Assembly (NCBI GenBank): GCA_944323155.1
Contig: CALURL010000005.1
Coordinates: forward strand, 51,733-115,732
Direction of reading: 5' to 3'
Source of the DNA: Candidatus Gastranaerophilales bacterium
GTDB taxonomy: Bacteria > Cyanobacteriota > Vampirovibrionia > Gastranaerophilales > Gastranaerophilaceae
Length of the DNA: 64,000 nucleotides
The notes beneath the pieces are model-generated. The model did not search any database. It was not told the origin of the DNA and was given only the letters and a program-made list of their open reading frames with translations. The position numbers and the translations under genes are program-made. Below are positions 54,189 through 63,226 of this stretch, piece after piece. Position 1 is the stretch's first letter, and every line of letters begins with the position of its first letter.

Positions 54189-55199
54189 ATGAAAAATTTT
54201 ACAAACATACTTGCAATAAACTTTGGCGGCATAGGAGACGAAATATTTTTCTTGCCGGCGCTTATTTCTCTAAAAAAAGAATTCCCGAATTCTAAAATTA
54301 CTCTGGCGCTTGAACCAAGAAGTAAATCTGTTAAGGATTTGACAGATATTATTGATGATTTATTTCTTATTGACATCAAAGGGAAAAATAAATATACAGA
54401 ACTTTTAAAATTAATTTTTCTTGCCCGTAAAGGAAATGAAAAAGGCAAGTTTGATATTGTAGTTTCTTCAGGCGGAAACAAACTAATAAGCATACTCTTA
54501 ATGCTTACAGGAATAAAAAAACGCTACGGCTATGATACAGGGAAATTAAGCCGGATACTCCTGACAAAAGCCATTCCATTGAATAAAAATCAGTATGCCT
54601 GTGATATGTATCACGATTTAGTGACACCACTGACTAACAATAAAACAAACTTACCGAAAATCAATGTTGCTCCTCAAGAAAAAATTCCAAATTCAGTTTT
54701 AATACATCCTGGGGTGAGCCTTATGAGCATAAAAAAAGGAATGGTAAAAACAATTCCTGCTGCAACTTGGGCAGAGGTTGTTAATTTGCTTATAGATAAC
54801 GGGAAACATGTCATACTAGCCGGCGGTCCTGACGATAAAGAAGTTATTGAAACAATACTTTCCCGTATCAATATTGAATCACCTCTTTTCACAAATTATT
54901 ACGGCAAAACAAAAAGCCTTAAAGATTTGGCTGAGCTTATAGGAAAAGCAGAAAAATTTATCTGTTCGGATTCAGCACCGCTGCATGTGGGTGTTGCTAT
55001 GGGAACAAAAACCTATGTTATATTTGGTCCTACAGATGATAAAAAATTAATTCCGCAATCAGAAAATGTGATTGCAATAAAAGCAAATGACAACTGCCCA
55101 ATTAAACCATGCCTGTGGGAACACAGACAAACAACCTGCGAAAAACTTGACTGCTTAAAAATTACAGCAGAAGATATTGTCAAAAAAATTATGAATTAA
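54189..55199 (+). CDS. Glycosyltransferase family 9 (heptosyltransferase-like)
   Basis: 336 residues. The GT9 layout is clear: INFGGIGDEIFFLPALISL at the N-terminus, VLIHPGVS in the middle, HVILAGGPDDKEVIE, and the donor-site KFICSDSAPLHVGVAMGTKTYVIFGPTD. GT9 enzymes add heptose or related sugars to LPS-type cores, which implies a Gram-negative outer envelope. It is 13 bases before a small unknown gene. Confidence 0.9.
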   Translation: MKNFTNILAINFGGIGDEIFFLPALISLKKEFPNSKITLALEPRSKSVKDLTDIIDDLFLIDIKGKNKYTELLKLIFLARKGNEKGKFDIVVSSGGNKLISILLMLTGIKKRYGYDTGKLSRILLTKAIPLNKNQYACDMYHDLVTPLTNNKTNLPKINVAPQEKIPNSVLIHPGVSLMSIKKGMVKTIPAATWAEVVNLLIDNGKHVILAGGPDDKEVIETILSRINIESPLFTNYYGKTKSLKDLAELIGKAEKFICSDSAPLHVGVAMGTKTYVIFGPTDDKKLIPQSENVIAIKANDNCPIKPCLWEHRQTTCEKLDCLKITAEDIVKKIMN

Positions 55200-55212
55200 G
55201 GGGAGGAAATTT

Positions 55213-55578
55213 ATGAGAACAGAATATATTTCATCACAAAATTTTGGTCAACTACACAGATATAGGTCATTAATGTCAAAAGAATTATTTAACCAAGTTT
55301 CACAGGCGCCCTGTGTAGAAAAATTTGCTAAAGGGTATAGCGCAAACGTATTTGTCACTAAAATACAAAGTTCAAAACAACCTGGAACAAAACATTTAGC
55401 ATTGGTTTTTGAAAATATTAAACCAAACACTATTTTCACTAAAATCAAACGAATTTTTACGAAAAACAAAACAAAAACTGTCACATTAAAAACACATTCC
55501 GAAAACGAAACTGATTTTATCAATGAAATTACAGAGTTTTCATCAAACAGTATTTTGAAAATCTATAAGAAAAAATAA
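55213..55578 (+). CDS. Small basic protein of unknown function
   Basis: 121 residues, ATG after GGGGAGG, a strong ribosome binding site. No signal peptide or TM helix. It contains KHLALVFENIKPNT, then a Lys-rich run (KIKRIFTKNKTKTVTLK), and ends in basic KIYKKK. It probably shares a transcript with the GT9 gene. Confidence 0.55.
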   Translation: MRTEYISSQNFGQLHRYRSLMSKELFNQVSQAPCVEKFAKGYSANVFVTKIQSSKQPGTKHLALVFENIKPNTIFTKIKRIFTKNKTKTVTLKTHSENETDFINEITEFSSNSILKIYKKK

Positions 55579-55623
55579 AATTTTTAAAATAGGTATTAAC
55601 GGCCTTCTCAAGATGTTAAAAAA

Positions 55624-56325
55624 TTATATTCCGACACTAAGCCCGGCGCATAGGTTTATTGACTGGCCTGTAATCCCCTTTGCATCTTGTGATATTAAAT
55701 ATTTACAAAGTTTTGCAACCTCTTCCGGTTTCACAAAACGTTTTTGCGGAATTGTATCAATTATCTCTTCTTTAGAAAATTCGCTTTCCTCTATAGAATT
55801 CATACCCAAATCTGTTTCAACCCAGCCGGGATTTATTGTGTTTACAGTAATTTCATATTCTGCAAGTTCAAGTGCAAGCGATTTTGTCAGACCAATTAAA
55901 CCAGCCTTTGACGCTGAATATATACTTGCATAAGCCTCTCCCATAACACCTGATATAGAACCAATATTTATTATTCTTCCCCATCTTTGGCCTTTCATAT
56001 GAGGAATTGCCTTTGATATAAGATATGCAGGAGCTATTAAATTAGTTTCAAAAACTCTCATAATTTCATCTGTTTTCATACTTTCCAGAGCTCCATAAAT
56101 ATATTCACCGGCATTATTAACAAGTACATCTATTTTTTTATCTTCTATAAACTTTGCAAGGCTGTTGATATCTTTTGAAAGGTCACAAACACAAAAATCT
56201 TTAGCATTACAAGCAGCAAGCGCCTTTTCATTCCGCCCTGTCACATAAACTTCGCCAACACTTTGAAGTTCACGCGCAATAGCTTTGCCTATGCCTTTAG
56301 AAGCACCTGTTACAAGAATATTCAT
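55624..56325 (-). CDS. SDR family oxidoreductase (FabG-like)
   Basis: 233 residues. TGASKGIG at the nucleotide site, LVNNAG, Ser in NIGSISG, the catalytic YSASKAG, and NPGWVETDLG with a GQSINLCAG end. The layout is that of 3-ketoacyl-ACP reductase-like SDRs, but FabG function is not proven. It overlaps the tcdA stop by 4 bases (ATGA) and is translationally coupled to it. Confidence 0.88.
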   Translation of the reverse strand: MNILVTGASKGIGKAIARELQSVGEVYVTGRNEKALAACNAKDFCVCDLSKDINSLAKFIEDKKIDVLVNNAGEYIYGALESMKTDEIMRVFETNLIAPAYLISKAIPHMKGQRWGRIINIGSISGVMGEAYASIYSASKAGLIGLTKSLALELAEYEITVNTINPGWVETDLGMNSIEESEFSKEEIIDTIPQKRFVKPEEVAKLCKYLISQDAKGITGQSINLCAGLSVGI

Positions 56326-57071
56326 TGTCTATTAAACTCCTTTAAAAAACTTTGTGTTATATATGATGCCATAAAAATTCCAGCGCAGCCAGCCACAAAA
56401 GGAGTTGATGAAGGAGTTATTTTTACAAACTCTATATTTTCTCCATTGTTTGTAACTATTTTTTCTGTAGAAGATATTTTTTTTTGAACAAACGGTTTTT
56501 CACGGCTGGCAACAACAGTAATTCCCTGTTCTATACCTCGTTTATACAACTGATATAATATATTTGAAACAAAAGGAGCTTTTTTGTCCTCAATTTCAGA
56601 AATATCAGAAATATACAATTTTGCAGGGTCAATCCTATTACCGGCACCCATTGAACTGATTACAGAAATTCCGTTTTTGACACAATATTCAAGCAATGAA
56701 ATTTTTGACCTCATTGTATCAATTGCATCAGCTACAAAATCAACTTTTTCAAATATCATTTCAGATGTATAAAAATCATCTATTAAATTAATCTTAATAT
56801 CAGGATTTATATCTTTCAAACGCTCTTCAAAAAGAGTCGTCTTTTTTTGCCCTACAGTAGAATTAAACGCAATACACTGTCTGTTTATATTAGATTTAGA
56901 AACTGTATCAAAGTCTACAATAGTAAGTTCACCAATACCTGCCCTTGCCAGAGCCTCCGTACAAAAGCCGCCGACTCCGCCAAGTCCAAAAACAGCAACA
57001 TGTTTTGAGGCTAAAAATCTCTGTGCATCTATACCCCAGAACAATTCATTTCTTGAAAAAATGTCATCCAT
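56322..57071 (-). CDS. tcdA: tRNA threonylcarbamoyladenosine dehydratase TcdA
   Basis: 249 residues of the ThiF/E1-like family: HVAVFGLGGVGGFCTEALARAG, LTIVDFDTVSKSNINRQ, and VADAIDTMRSKISLLEYC. The last 40 residues hold PSSTPFVAGCAGIFMASY. TcdA uses ATP to cyclise t6A to ct6A at position 37 of ANN-decoding tRNAs. It lies 10 bases after secG and is coupled to the SDR. Confidence 0.9.
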   Translation of the reverse strand: MDDIFSRNELFWGIDAQRFLASKHVAVFGLGGVGGFCTEALARAGIGELTIVDFDTVSKSNINRQCIAFNSTVGQKKTTLFEERLKDINPDIKINLIDDFYTSEMIFEKVDFVADAIDTMRSKISLLEYCVKNGISVISSMGAGNRIDPAKLYISDISEIEDKKAPFVSNILYQLYKRGIEQGITVVASREKPFVQKKISSTEKIVTNNGENIEFVKITPSSTPFVAGCAGIFMASYITQSFLKEFNRQ

Positions 57072-57081
57072 ATAAGTATTT

Positions 57082-57309
57082 TTATTTTATAATTCCAAAT
57101 CCCAATAAAAAAGTACATAGAATGAATATCGCAGCAATGATTGCTGTAACTTTATTCAAACCTTTTTCAGCGCTTTTTTGAGAAGCAAACATTTGAGAAG
57201 CTCCGCCAATAGCTGCAATTCCATCACCTTTTGGTGAGTGCAAAAGAATAAGAACTATAAGAAGTAATGCTGATATTATTTGAATTGTCCAGGTAATTGT
57301 TACTAACAT
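57082..57309 (-). CDS. secG: Preprotein translocase subunit SecG
   Basis: 75 residues, two membrane helices (LVTITWTIQIISALLLIVLI; AIIAAIFILCTFLLGFGII) separated by the family loop LLHSPKGDGIAAIGG with MFASQKSAEKGLNKVT. It assists SecYE in protein export. It starts 3 bases after the stop of the Nudix-type gene. Confidence 0.93.
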   Translation of the reverse strand: MLVTITWTIQIISALLLIVLILLHSPKGDGIAAIGGASQMFASQKSAEKGLNKVTAIIAAIFILCTFLLGFGIIK

Positions 57310-57312
57310 TTT

Positions 57313-57999
57313 TTATTTTTTCTCCTTTTTGTTAGAAATAAAATGAGCTCTTTTTGAATTCAGTTGAATACGCTCAAAAGTATATAATCTAGCAGGCCGT
57401 TTTGAAGAAGATTTTGTGTATTCATTAAGCTCAATAAGCCCGTCTGTAGAAAGTGCTTTTTTTCTAAAATTACGTTTATCAAGCTTTTTACACATAATCA
57501 ATTCATAAGCTTTTTGCATTTCAGTCAGGGTAAATTTTTCATTCAACAATTGATAAGCCACAGGACACAATTCCAAACGCTCTCTTGTACGTTTCAGAGA
57601 ATATTCAATAATCTCCTTATGGTCAAAAGCAAGAGGCGGCAAATCAGAAACCTTATGCCACGCTAGTTCAGGAGTTGTAACAATCTTAAGATCTTCTGCT
57701 CTCACAAGCGCAAAATAAGCGCATGTTATAACCCTTGCGTTAGGGTGTCGAAGAGGATCGCCGAATGTATACAATTGTTCAAGATAAATGTTATCAACAT
57801 TTGTACGTTCTTTCAAAACCCTTAAAGCAGCTTGATCAAGATTTTCAGATAAACGAACATAACCTCCGGGAATTGCCCACTTATCTTTAAAAGGTTCATT
57901 TGTACGTTTAACAAGTAACACATGCAAAGCATTGTTCTTCAATGTTAAGATTACTACGTCTACTGTAATTTCGTGTGTCTTAGTCTCATTAAATATCAT
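57313..57999 (-). CDS. Nudix-like protein with winged helix (NrtR-type)
   Basis: 228 residues from the ATG at 57999 (GTAGAGATA upstream); 29 AT-rich upstream codons are rejected. The N-terminal Nudix fold is present, but its box reads GGYVRLSENLDQAALRVLKER, so the REUxEE core is degenerate (RVLKER). The C-terminus is the NrtR-type winged helix: FTLTEMQKAYELI, KLDKRNFRKKAL, and KRPARLYTF. NrtR proteins repress NAD metabolism genes and sense ADP-ribose. A repressor role is likelier than hydrolysis, but not certain. Confidence 0.85.
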   Translation of the reverse strand: MIFNETKTHEITVDVVILTLKNNALHVLLVKRTNEPFKDKWAIPGGYVRLSENLDQAALRVLKERTNVDNIYLEQLYTFGDPLRHPNARVITCAYFALVRAEDLKIVTTPELAWHKVSDLPPLAFDHKEIIEYSLKRTRERLELCPVAYQLLNEKFTLTEMQKAYELIMCKKLDKRNFRKKALSTDGLIELNEYTKSSSKRPARLYTFERIQLNSKRAHFISNKKEKK

Positions 58000-58157
58000 A
58001 ATTATCTCTACCCTAGAATATATAATATAATAAACATAAAAATTTACATTAGTTAATAGATAAAAATAATTAATATATTTTAACATGTTATATTTAAATT
58101 ATCAATTTTGTAAAGAAATTATACTTTATATATATAGGGAAAAATACGGGGATAAAA

Positions 58158-59081
58158 ATGTTTGAATTTGGATTTAATAATTTCAATTTAAATGGACTTT
58201 ATACAGGGATTTTCAACCCGTTTTTAAACTCTGGGGTTAATGCTTTTAACACGACATATACACCTAGTATATTTGGGACATTTTCTCCTGCGTATCCAAA
58301 TTATGTTATGCCGACGGATTATATGACATATAATCCGTTTATGAACATTTTCAATACAACTCCACAAATGTTAAGCCCTCAGCCATTTACATTTATGAAC
58401 TCATTCCCGCAATTGAACTTTAACAATAGCTATAATTTTTCAAATTACTACCAAAACTATTGGGATTTTGGTTTGAATAATAATTTCACAACAAGCTCAC
58501 ACAAAACAGAATCTTCAAACAAAACAACTCATTCAAAAAAATCTTCAACCAAATCAACTTCTGAACAAACATCTACACAAGCATCATACACAGATTTCAA
58601 AATAGATAAAGAATTCATAGATAAAGTTAAGGAAATATCAAAACGACTAAATTGTGATTATAAAGATTTGCTAGCTGTTATGAACAGTGAATCAGGTATT
58701 AACCCTCAGGCCTGGAACGGAAATACAGCAGTTGGATTGATTCAGTTTACAAACATAGCCCTTGCTGAAATTAACCAAACATATGGAACTTCATACACAA
58801 AAGAACAAGTGGGCCAAATGTCAGGCTTAGAACAATTAGATTTAGTAGAAAAATTCCTTACTGTAGTAAAAAAACGAAACTTCACAGCAGACCAAAAACT
58901 TTCAGCTGGGGATTTATACGCAATGGTGTTTGCGCCATCAAAAGCAAATCAGGAAGTTTTATATAAAAAAGGTTCCGCAGCATATGCTCAAAACCCGCTT
59001 GATTTAAATAATGACGGCGTTATTACAAAACAGGATTTAGCCGAACATTTGCAAAGAAAACAGGTTAACCTTGTAGCTTAA
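58158..59081 (+). CDS. Leaderless lytic-transglycosylase-like protein with EF-hand
   Basis: 307 residues, RBS GGGGAT before the ATG. Residues 1-110 are rich in Asn, Phe, Tyr and Pro with no signal peptide. A Ser/Thr/Lys linker follows to about 150. Residues 155-280 resemble the SLT transglycosylase fold: LLAVMNSESGINPQAWNGNT with probable catalytic Glu, AVGLIQFT, and DLYAMVFAPSKA. An EF-hand-like loop DLNNDGVITKQDL lies at 282-294. It probably cuts peptidoglycan strands; how it would leave the cell without a Sec signal is open. Confidence 0.75.
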   Translation: MFEFGFNNFNLNGLYTGIFNPFLNSGVNAFNTTYTPSIFGTFSPAYPNYVMPTDYMTYNPFMNIFNTTPQMLSPQPFTFMNSFPQLNFNNSYNFSNYYQNYWDFGLNNNFTTSSHKTESSNKTTHSKKSSTKSTSEQTSTQASYTDFKIDKEFIDKVKEISKRLNCDYKDLLAVMNSESGINPQAWNGNTAVGLIQFTNIALAEINQTYGTSYTKEQVGQMSGLEQLDLVEKFLTVVKKRNFTADQKLSAGDLYAMVFAPSKANQEVLYKKGSAAYAQNPLDLNNDGVITKQDLAEHLQRKQVNLVA

Positions 59082-59190
59082 TAAAAAATTTTTCCATAAA
59101 TTTATATTACAATTCGAAATAATTCGTTGATGTTATAAAATGTTTTATGTATCTTCATGAATTATAAACCAGTTTTGCGGAAGGAAGAAA

Positions 59191-60288
59191 ATGGATAAGG
59201 GATACATTGAAAACGGTTTTATCGTCGACGTTTCCAACGCACGAAAAACATCCGATATAATATATGAATTAAGCACAATCTTAGATTTGCCGGAAGCGCA
59301 AAGTAAAAAAGTTTGTATAAAATTAGGCAATGTTGATTTAACCTCAGCACAGCTTACAAGTATTAAAGCGCTTGTGGAATCAATGAATTCTGAAATAGAA
59401 TTTATTTCCACAGCCTCTGAAACTACTATCAAATCAGCAGAAGAACTTGGAATTACAATCTCTAAACTTGAGAATAAAGTTCCCATGCCTGAATTTAACC
59501 TTGAAGAAAATAAAAAAGAAAAAGTAAATCAAGAACTTGAAAAAGCCCTTGATAAAATTTTTGGAGATGAAAATTCTGAAATAAAAACTTTCGCTCAAGG
59601 TAAAGACCTAAAAACATTGAAAGAAAACGCAGAAGCAAATGCAGTTTCCGTTGAAAATGAAGAAAAAACGCTTGAAGAATATAAGCCTGCAAATACTCAA
59701 AAAGCTGATTTAGCAAAAGTTTCAGATACTGAAAATTTAAATGAAACACAACAGACAACAGATAAAAGTTCTTCTCCGGAAATAAAAAATACTCAACAGG
59801 TTAGTAGTGAAACTATTGATTTTAAAGAGCTTGAAGAGTTTAATGCAAAACTTGAAAATGCAAATAACATTGAAAGCACTGAAGAAATCACAATGGAAGA
59901 AATTGATTTAAAAGAACATTTAAAAGAAACCGAAAAACTTCCAACACTATATATTCAAAGGACATTGCGCTCAGGACAAAGTATTACCTCAGAAGGAAAT
60001 ATCGTAATCATCGGTGATGCAAACCCGGGCTCTGAAATTATTGCCAGAGGCGATATTACAGTATGGGGAGTTCTCGGCGGCATAGCCCATGCAGGTTCTG
60101 ACGGAAATAAATACGCAAGAATCCGCGCATTAAAAATGAATGCAATACAATTAAGAATAGCTGATGTATTTGCAAGACGTCCGGATAGTATTAATATCCC
60201 GTATATTCAAAAAACAGACACATTCGTTCCGGAAGAAGCTTGCATTAAAAACAAACAAATATACATACATAAATTACACGAAGTATAA
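59191..60288 (+). CDS. minC: Septum site-determining protein MinC
   Basis: 365 residues, GGAAGGAAG before the ATG. The N-terminal MinC_N-like domain covers residues 1-95. A long acidic linker (100-245), rich in Glu, Asn and Thr, is unusual. The C-terminal beta-helix domain is canonical: TLRSGQSITSEGNIVIIGD, NPGSEIIARGDITVWGVLGG and HAGSDGNKYARIRAL. It inhibits FtsZ assembly away from midcell as partner of MinD. First gene of minCDE. Confidence 0.92.
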   Translation: MDKGYIENGFIVDVSNARKTSDIIYELSTILDLPEAQSKKVCIKLGNVDLTSAQLTSIKALVESMNSEIEFISTASETTIKSAEELGITISKLENKVPMPEFNLEENKKEKVNQELEKALDKIFGDENSEIKTFAQGKDLKTLKENAEANAVSVENEEKTLEEYKPANTQKADLAKVSDTENLNETQQTTDKSSSPEIKNTQQVSSETIDFKELEEFNAKLENANNIESTEEITMEEIDLKEHLKETEKLPTLYIQRTLRSGQSITSEGNIVIIGDANPGSEIIARGDITVWGVLGGIAHAGSDGNKYARIRALKMNAIQLRIADVFARRPDSINIPYIQKTDTFVPEEACIKNKQIYIHKLHEV

Positions 60289-60372
60289 AAAAGACCCATG
60301 TTAACATATCCACAAAAAATATTAGACAACTTAAATAAAATAAACTATACAACAAATATAAAAGGAGAAACC

Positions 60373-61188
60373 ATGAGCGGTAGAGTTATCGTAATTACAT
60401 CCGGTAAAGGAGGGGTAGGTAAAACTACCACTAACGCCAACATAGGTACAGCCCTTGCCAGAGCCGGTAAAAAAGTCGTAATGATAGATACAGACCTTGG
60501 GTTGCGCAATCTTGACCTGTTATTAGGACTTGAAAATAGAATTGTTTATACAATTGTAGATGTGGTAGAAGAACGCTGCAAACTAAAACAAGCTCTTGTA
60601 AAAGATAAGAAAAATCCAAACCTTTGTCTTCTAGCAGCAGCACAAACACGCGATAAATCAGCAGTAACAGAAGAACAATTAAAAGATATATGCGACACAC
60701 TAAAAAAAGATTTCGATTTCATTTTGGTTGACTGTCCTGCAGGTATTGAACAAGGTTTTCAAAATGCAGTAGCGGGCGCCTCTGAAGCAATTGTAGTTAC
60801 AACCCCAGAAATGTCAGCCGTTCGTGATGCAGATAGAATTATTGGACTTTTGGAAGCAAAAGAAGAAATAAAATCTTACAAACTCTTACTTAACAGAGTT
60901 CGTCCAAACCTTGTAAAATCTAATGACATGATGAGCGTAGAAGACGTTGTAGAAATACTTTCAGCAGATTTAATCGGTATAATCCCTGAAGATACAGGAA
61001 TTATCACATCAACAAACAAAGGCGAACCAATTGTTAACGATGAAAAATCTTTGGCCGGCAAAGCTTACAGAAATGTAGCCAGAAGAATTATCGGCGAAGA
61101 CGTTCCTTTCCTGAATTTGGAAGAAGACACCAGTGTAATGGGAAAAGTAAAAAAATTCTTTTCAGGTTTAATGGGTAAGGAGAAGTAA
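60373..61188 (+). CDS. minD: Septum site-determining ATPase MinD
   Basis: 271 residues from the ATG at 60373, chosen for AAAGGAG 5 bases ahead; an ATG at 60298 would add 25 AT-rich codons. Deviant Walker A SGKGGVGKTTTNAN, switch I VVMIDTDLGLRNLDLLLGLE, and ILVDCPAGIEQGFQNA. The C-terminal amphipathic helix (MGKVKKFFSGLMGKEK) targets the membrane. It recruits MinC and is released by MinE, whose gene starts 1 base later. Confidence 0.97.
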   Translation: MSGRVIVITSGKGGVGKTTTNANIGTALARAGKKVVMIDTDLGLRNLDLLLGLENRIVYTIVDVVEERCKLKQALVKDKKNPNLCLLAAAQTRDKSAVTEEQLKDICDTLKKDFDFILVDCPAGIEQGFQNAVAGASEAIVVTTPEMSAVRDADRIIGLLEAKEEIKSYKLLLNRVRPNLVKSNDMMSVEDVVEILSADLIGIIPEDTGIITSTNKGEPIVNDEKSLAGKAYRNVARRIIGEDVPFLNLEEDTSVMGKVKKFFSGLMGKEK

Positions 61189-61189
61189 G

Positions 61190-61723
61190 ATGAACGAAAT
61201 TTTTACTAATCTATATAATAAAGTTCTTGGTTTTTTCCGCCAGACAGAAAAAGAAGAAACATCTGCAAAAGACGTTGCCTGCAATCGTTTGAGAGTTGTT
61301 TTAATGCAAGATAGAACTAATCTTACGCCCGAACTTATGGAACGTATGAGAAAAGAACTTGTAGAACTGCTTTCAAAATATCTTGAAATGGATAAAGAAG
61401 CACTTGAACTTAACCTTGAACAAGACGGCGATCAAGTTGCCCTGATGCTTTCAATCCCTGTTATCAGAGCAAAAGACGAAGAAGAAATTCAAAAAGCACT
61501 TGAAGAATCAGAACAGAAACAAGAAAATTCATCAGAAGAAGCACAAGAAAACAGTGAAGAAAATGAATGTTCTGAAACAAACGGTGAAAATGAGGAAGCT
61601 GAAAAAGAAGATTCTCAAGCTACCAATGACGATAAGCCTGACACAGAAGCACCTGAAACAGATGAACAAAATAATTCTGAAACAACTGATGAAGATGCTA
61701 AATCTAAAAAAACAAAATCATAG
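61190..61723 (+). CDS. minE: MinE with a long acidic C-terminal tail
   Basis: 177 residues, twice the usual length. Residues 1-95 are normal MinE: the membrane-targeting start MNEIFTNLYNKVLGFF, ACNRLRVVLMQDRTNLTPEL (MinD-contact helix), and the dimer strand QVALMLSIPVI. Residues 98-177 are a disordered Glu/Asn/Ser/Thr tail that ends basic (KSKKTKS). It drives MinD oscillation. GGAG precedes the ATG and minD ends 1 base earlier. Confidence 0.9.
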   Translation: MNEIFTNLYNKVLGFFRQTEKEETSAKDVACNRLRVVLMQDRTNLTPELMERMRKELVELLSKYLEMDKEALELNLEQDGDQVALMLSIPVIRAKDEEEIQKALEESEQKQENSSEEAQENSEENECSETNGENEEAEKEDSQATNDDKPDTEAPETDEQNNSETTDEDAKSKKTKS

Positions 61724-61748
61724 AATTTAAGAATAAAAATTGAAACAA

Positions 61749-61787
61749 AAACAGATTTCCAAAATAGAAATCTGTTTTTTGTTTTTT
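61749..61787 (+). terminator. Terminator of minCDE
   Basis: AACAGATTTC pairs with GAAATCTGTT around CAAAATA, followed by TTTTGTTTTTT, 26 bases after the minE stop. Confidence 0.92.
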
Positions 61788-61846
61788 AAAATACTTTACA
61801 AATCAATTTAATGTAACGAAATTTAAAGCTTATTCAAATCTCACTG

Positions 61847-61961
61847 TTGACAGCAAATTTTGTTTGTTTTACCATTGGTATGCTTGGAATAGAGTGTTTA
61901 CTAATATCCGAAATATTTTTAGAATAGCAAACTTTCCGGGTAAAACAGGCACTTTGCCTGT
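61847..61961 (+). promoter_or_regulatory. Promoter and 5' leader hairpin of the S10 ribosomal operon
   Basis: TTGACA (61847-61852), 17-base spacer and TACCAT (61870-61875) form a promoter about 120 bases before rpsJ. The leader carries a hairpin ACAGGC-ACTTT-GCCTGT (61945-61961). No other gene lies in this 274-base gap after minE. Confidence 0.55.
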
Positions 61962-61997
61962 ATGTGTAATAGTAAAAAAAAAGAAAAAGGAATACAA

Positions 61998-62318
61998 ATG
62001 GCTAGCACAACAAAAAGACAAAGAATCAGAGTTTGTTTAAAAGCATACGATCACAAATTAATTGACGTATCTTCAGACAAAATCGTAGAAACAGCAAAAA
62101 GAACAGACGCTAAAGTAGCAGGCCCGATTCCTTTACCTACCAAAAGACGTATATATTGCGTATTGCGTTCTCCACACGTAGATAAAAAATCTCGTGAACA
62201 TTTTGAAATGAGAACTCATAAACGTATCATTGATATATACGAACCAACTCAACAGACAACTGAAGAGTTAAGCAGATTAGATCTACCAGCAGGTGTAGAT
62301 ATTGAAGTTAAATTATAA
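61998..62318 (+). CDS. rpsJ: Ribosomal protein S10
   Basis: 106 residues from the ATG at 61998 (AAAAAGGAA ahead). The protein has [35 protein letters not shown] and the end block [18 protein letters not shown]. Part of the 30S head and first gene of the S10 operon. Confidence 0.97.
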   Translation: MASTTKRQRIRVCLKAYDHKLIDVSSDKIVETAKRTDAKVAGPIPLPTKRRIYCVLRSPHVDKKSREHFEMRTHKRIIDIYEPTQQTTEELSRLDLPAGVDIEVKL

Positions 62319-62590
62319 TTTGTAACTTCTTGAAAACTGAATAAGCATTATGCATATAATGTGAACTGCGACTTCTCGCCAATGTGTGAGATGGAGGTTA
62401 AATCCCTCAATTAGGTAAAGTAAAAGCAAGCAAACGTAGCGCTCGCAAGAGAAACGGATTTTCGCAAAAGTGAAACCGAAGGGTTGAAACTTGTCCAGGT
62501 GAAAACGTGATTAAATTAAGTAATTTATTAAAATTACAAACAAATTAACACTTTGAACCGCGATAATCCAAGAAAAATGAAAGGACGAAT
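62319..62590 (+). promoter_or_regulatory. Structured 272-base region between rpsJ and rplC
   Basis: No gene. Three clear hairpins: CATTAT-GCAT-ATAATG (62346-62361), GAGG..CCTC (62394-62408), and CGG-ATTTTCGC-AAAA-GTGAAA-CCG (62455-62478) with G-U pairing. The stretch is richer in G and C than other gaps here. Genes of the S10 operon are normally only a few bases apart, so a structured leader that controls rplC is likely, perhaps bound by a ribosomal protein. It matches no leader I can name. Confidence 0.6.
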
Positions 62591-63226
62591 ATGACACTAG
62601 GTGTAATAGGTAAAAAACTAGGAATGACTCAAATCTTTGATGAACAAGGATTAGCAATCCCTGTAACAGTTATCAAAGTAGATCCGATTGTAGTAACTCA
62701 AGTTAAAACAGTAGAAACAGATGGTTATAACGCAATTCAAGTCGGAACAATTGCAGCAAAAGAAAAACATCTTACAAAAGCTGAATTAGGTCATTTCAAG
62801 AAAAATAATTTGGAAAACTTTAGACATCTTCAAGAGTTTAGAGTTGACAATCCTCAAGATTACAAAGTCGGCGATAAAATCGAATTATCAGTATTAGATA
62901 ACGTAGAAAAAGTTGACGTAACAGGTAAATCAATAGGTAAAGGATTTCAAGGTACAGTAAAAAGATGGAACTTTGGAAGAGGCCCAATGGCTCACGGTTC
63001 TAAAAACCACAGAGAACCAGGTTCTATTGGTGCAGGTACAACTCCAAGCCGTGTTATCAAAGGCAAAAGAATGGCAGGTAACATGGGTAACGAAAGAGTT
63101 ACAATTACTAAACTAAAATTAGTTAAAGTAGATGCTGCAAACAGCCTAGTATTAATCAAAGGCTCAGTACCAGGATGCGAAGGCAGATTGGTAACAATCG
63201 TTCCAACAAGAACTAAATGGAATTAG
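62591..63226 (+). CDS. rplC: Ribosomal protein L3
   Basis: 211 residues. GVIGKKLGMTQIFDEQGLAI at the start, then GFQGTVKRWNFGRGPMAHGS, HREPGSIGAGTTPSRVIKG and MAGNMGNERVTI, the loop that reaches the peptidyl transferase centre. GAAAGGACG is upstream. An early assembler of the 50S subunit. Confidence 0.98.
   Translation: MTLGVIGKKLGMTQIFDEQGLAIPVTVIKVDPIVVTQVKTVETDGYNAIQVGTIAAKEKHLTKAELGHFKKNNLENFRHLQEFRVDNPQDYKVGDKIELSVLDNVEKVDVTGKSIGKGFQGTVKRWNFGRGPMAHGSKNHREPGSIGAGTTPSRVIKGKRMAGNMGNERVTITKLKLVKVDAANSLVLIKGSVPGCEGRLVTIVPTRTKWN

Noticed and set aside
60298..60372. Earlier ATG for minD
   Set aside because: Adds 25 AT-rich unconserved codons; AAAGGAG is placed for the ATG at 60373.
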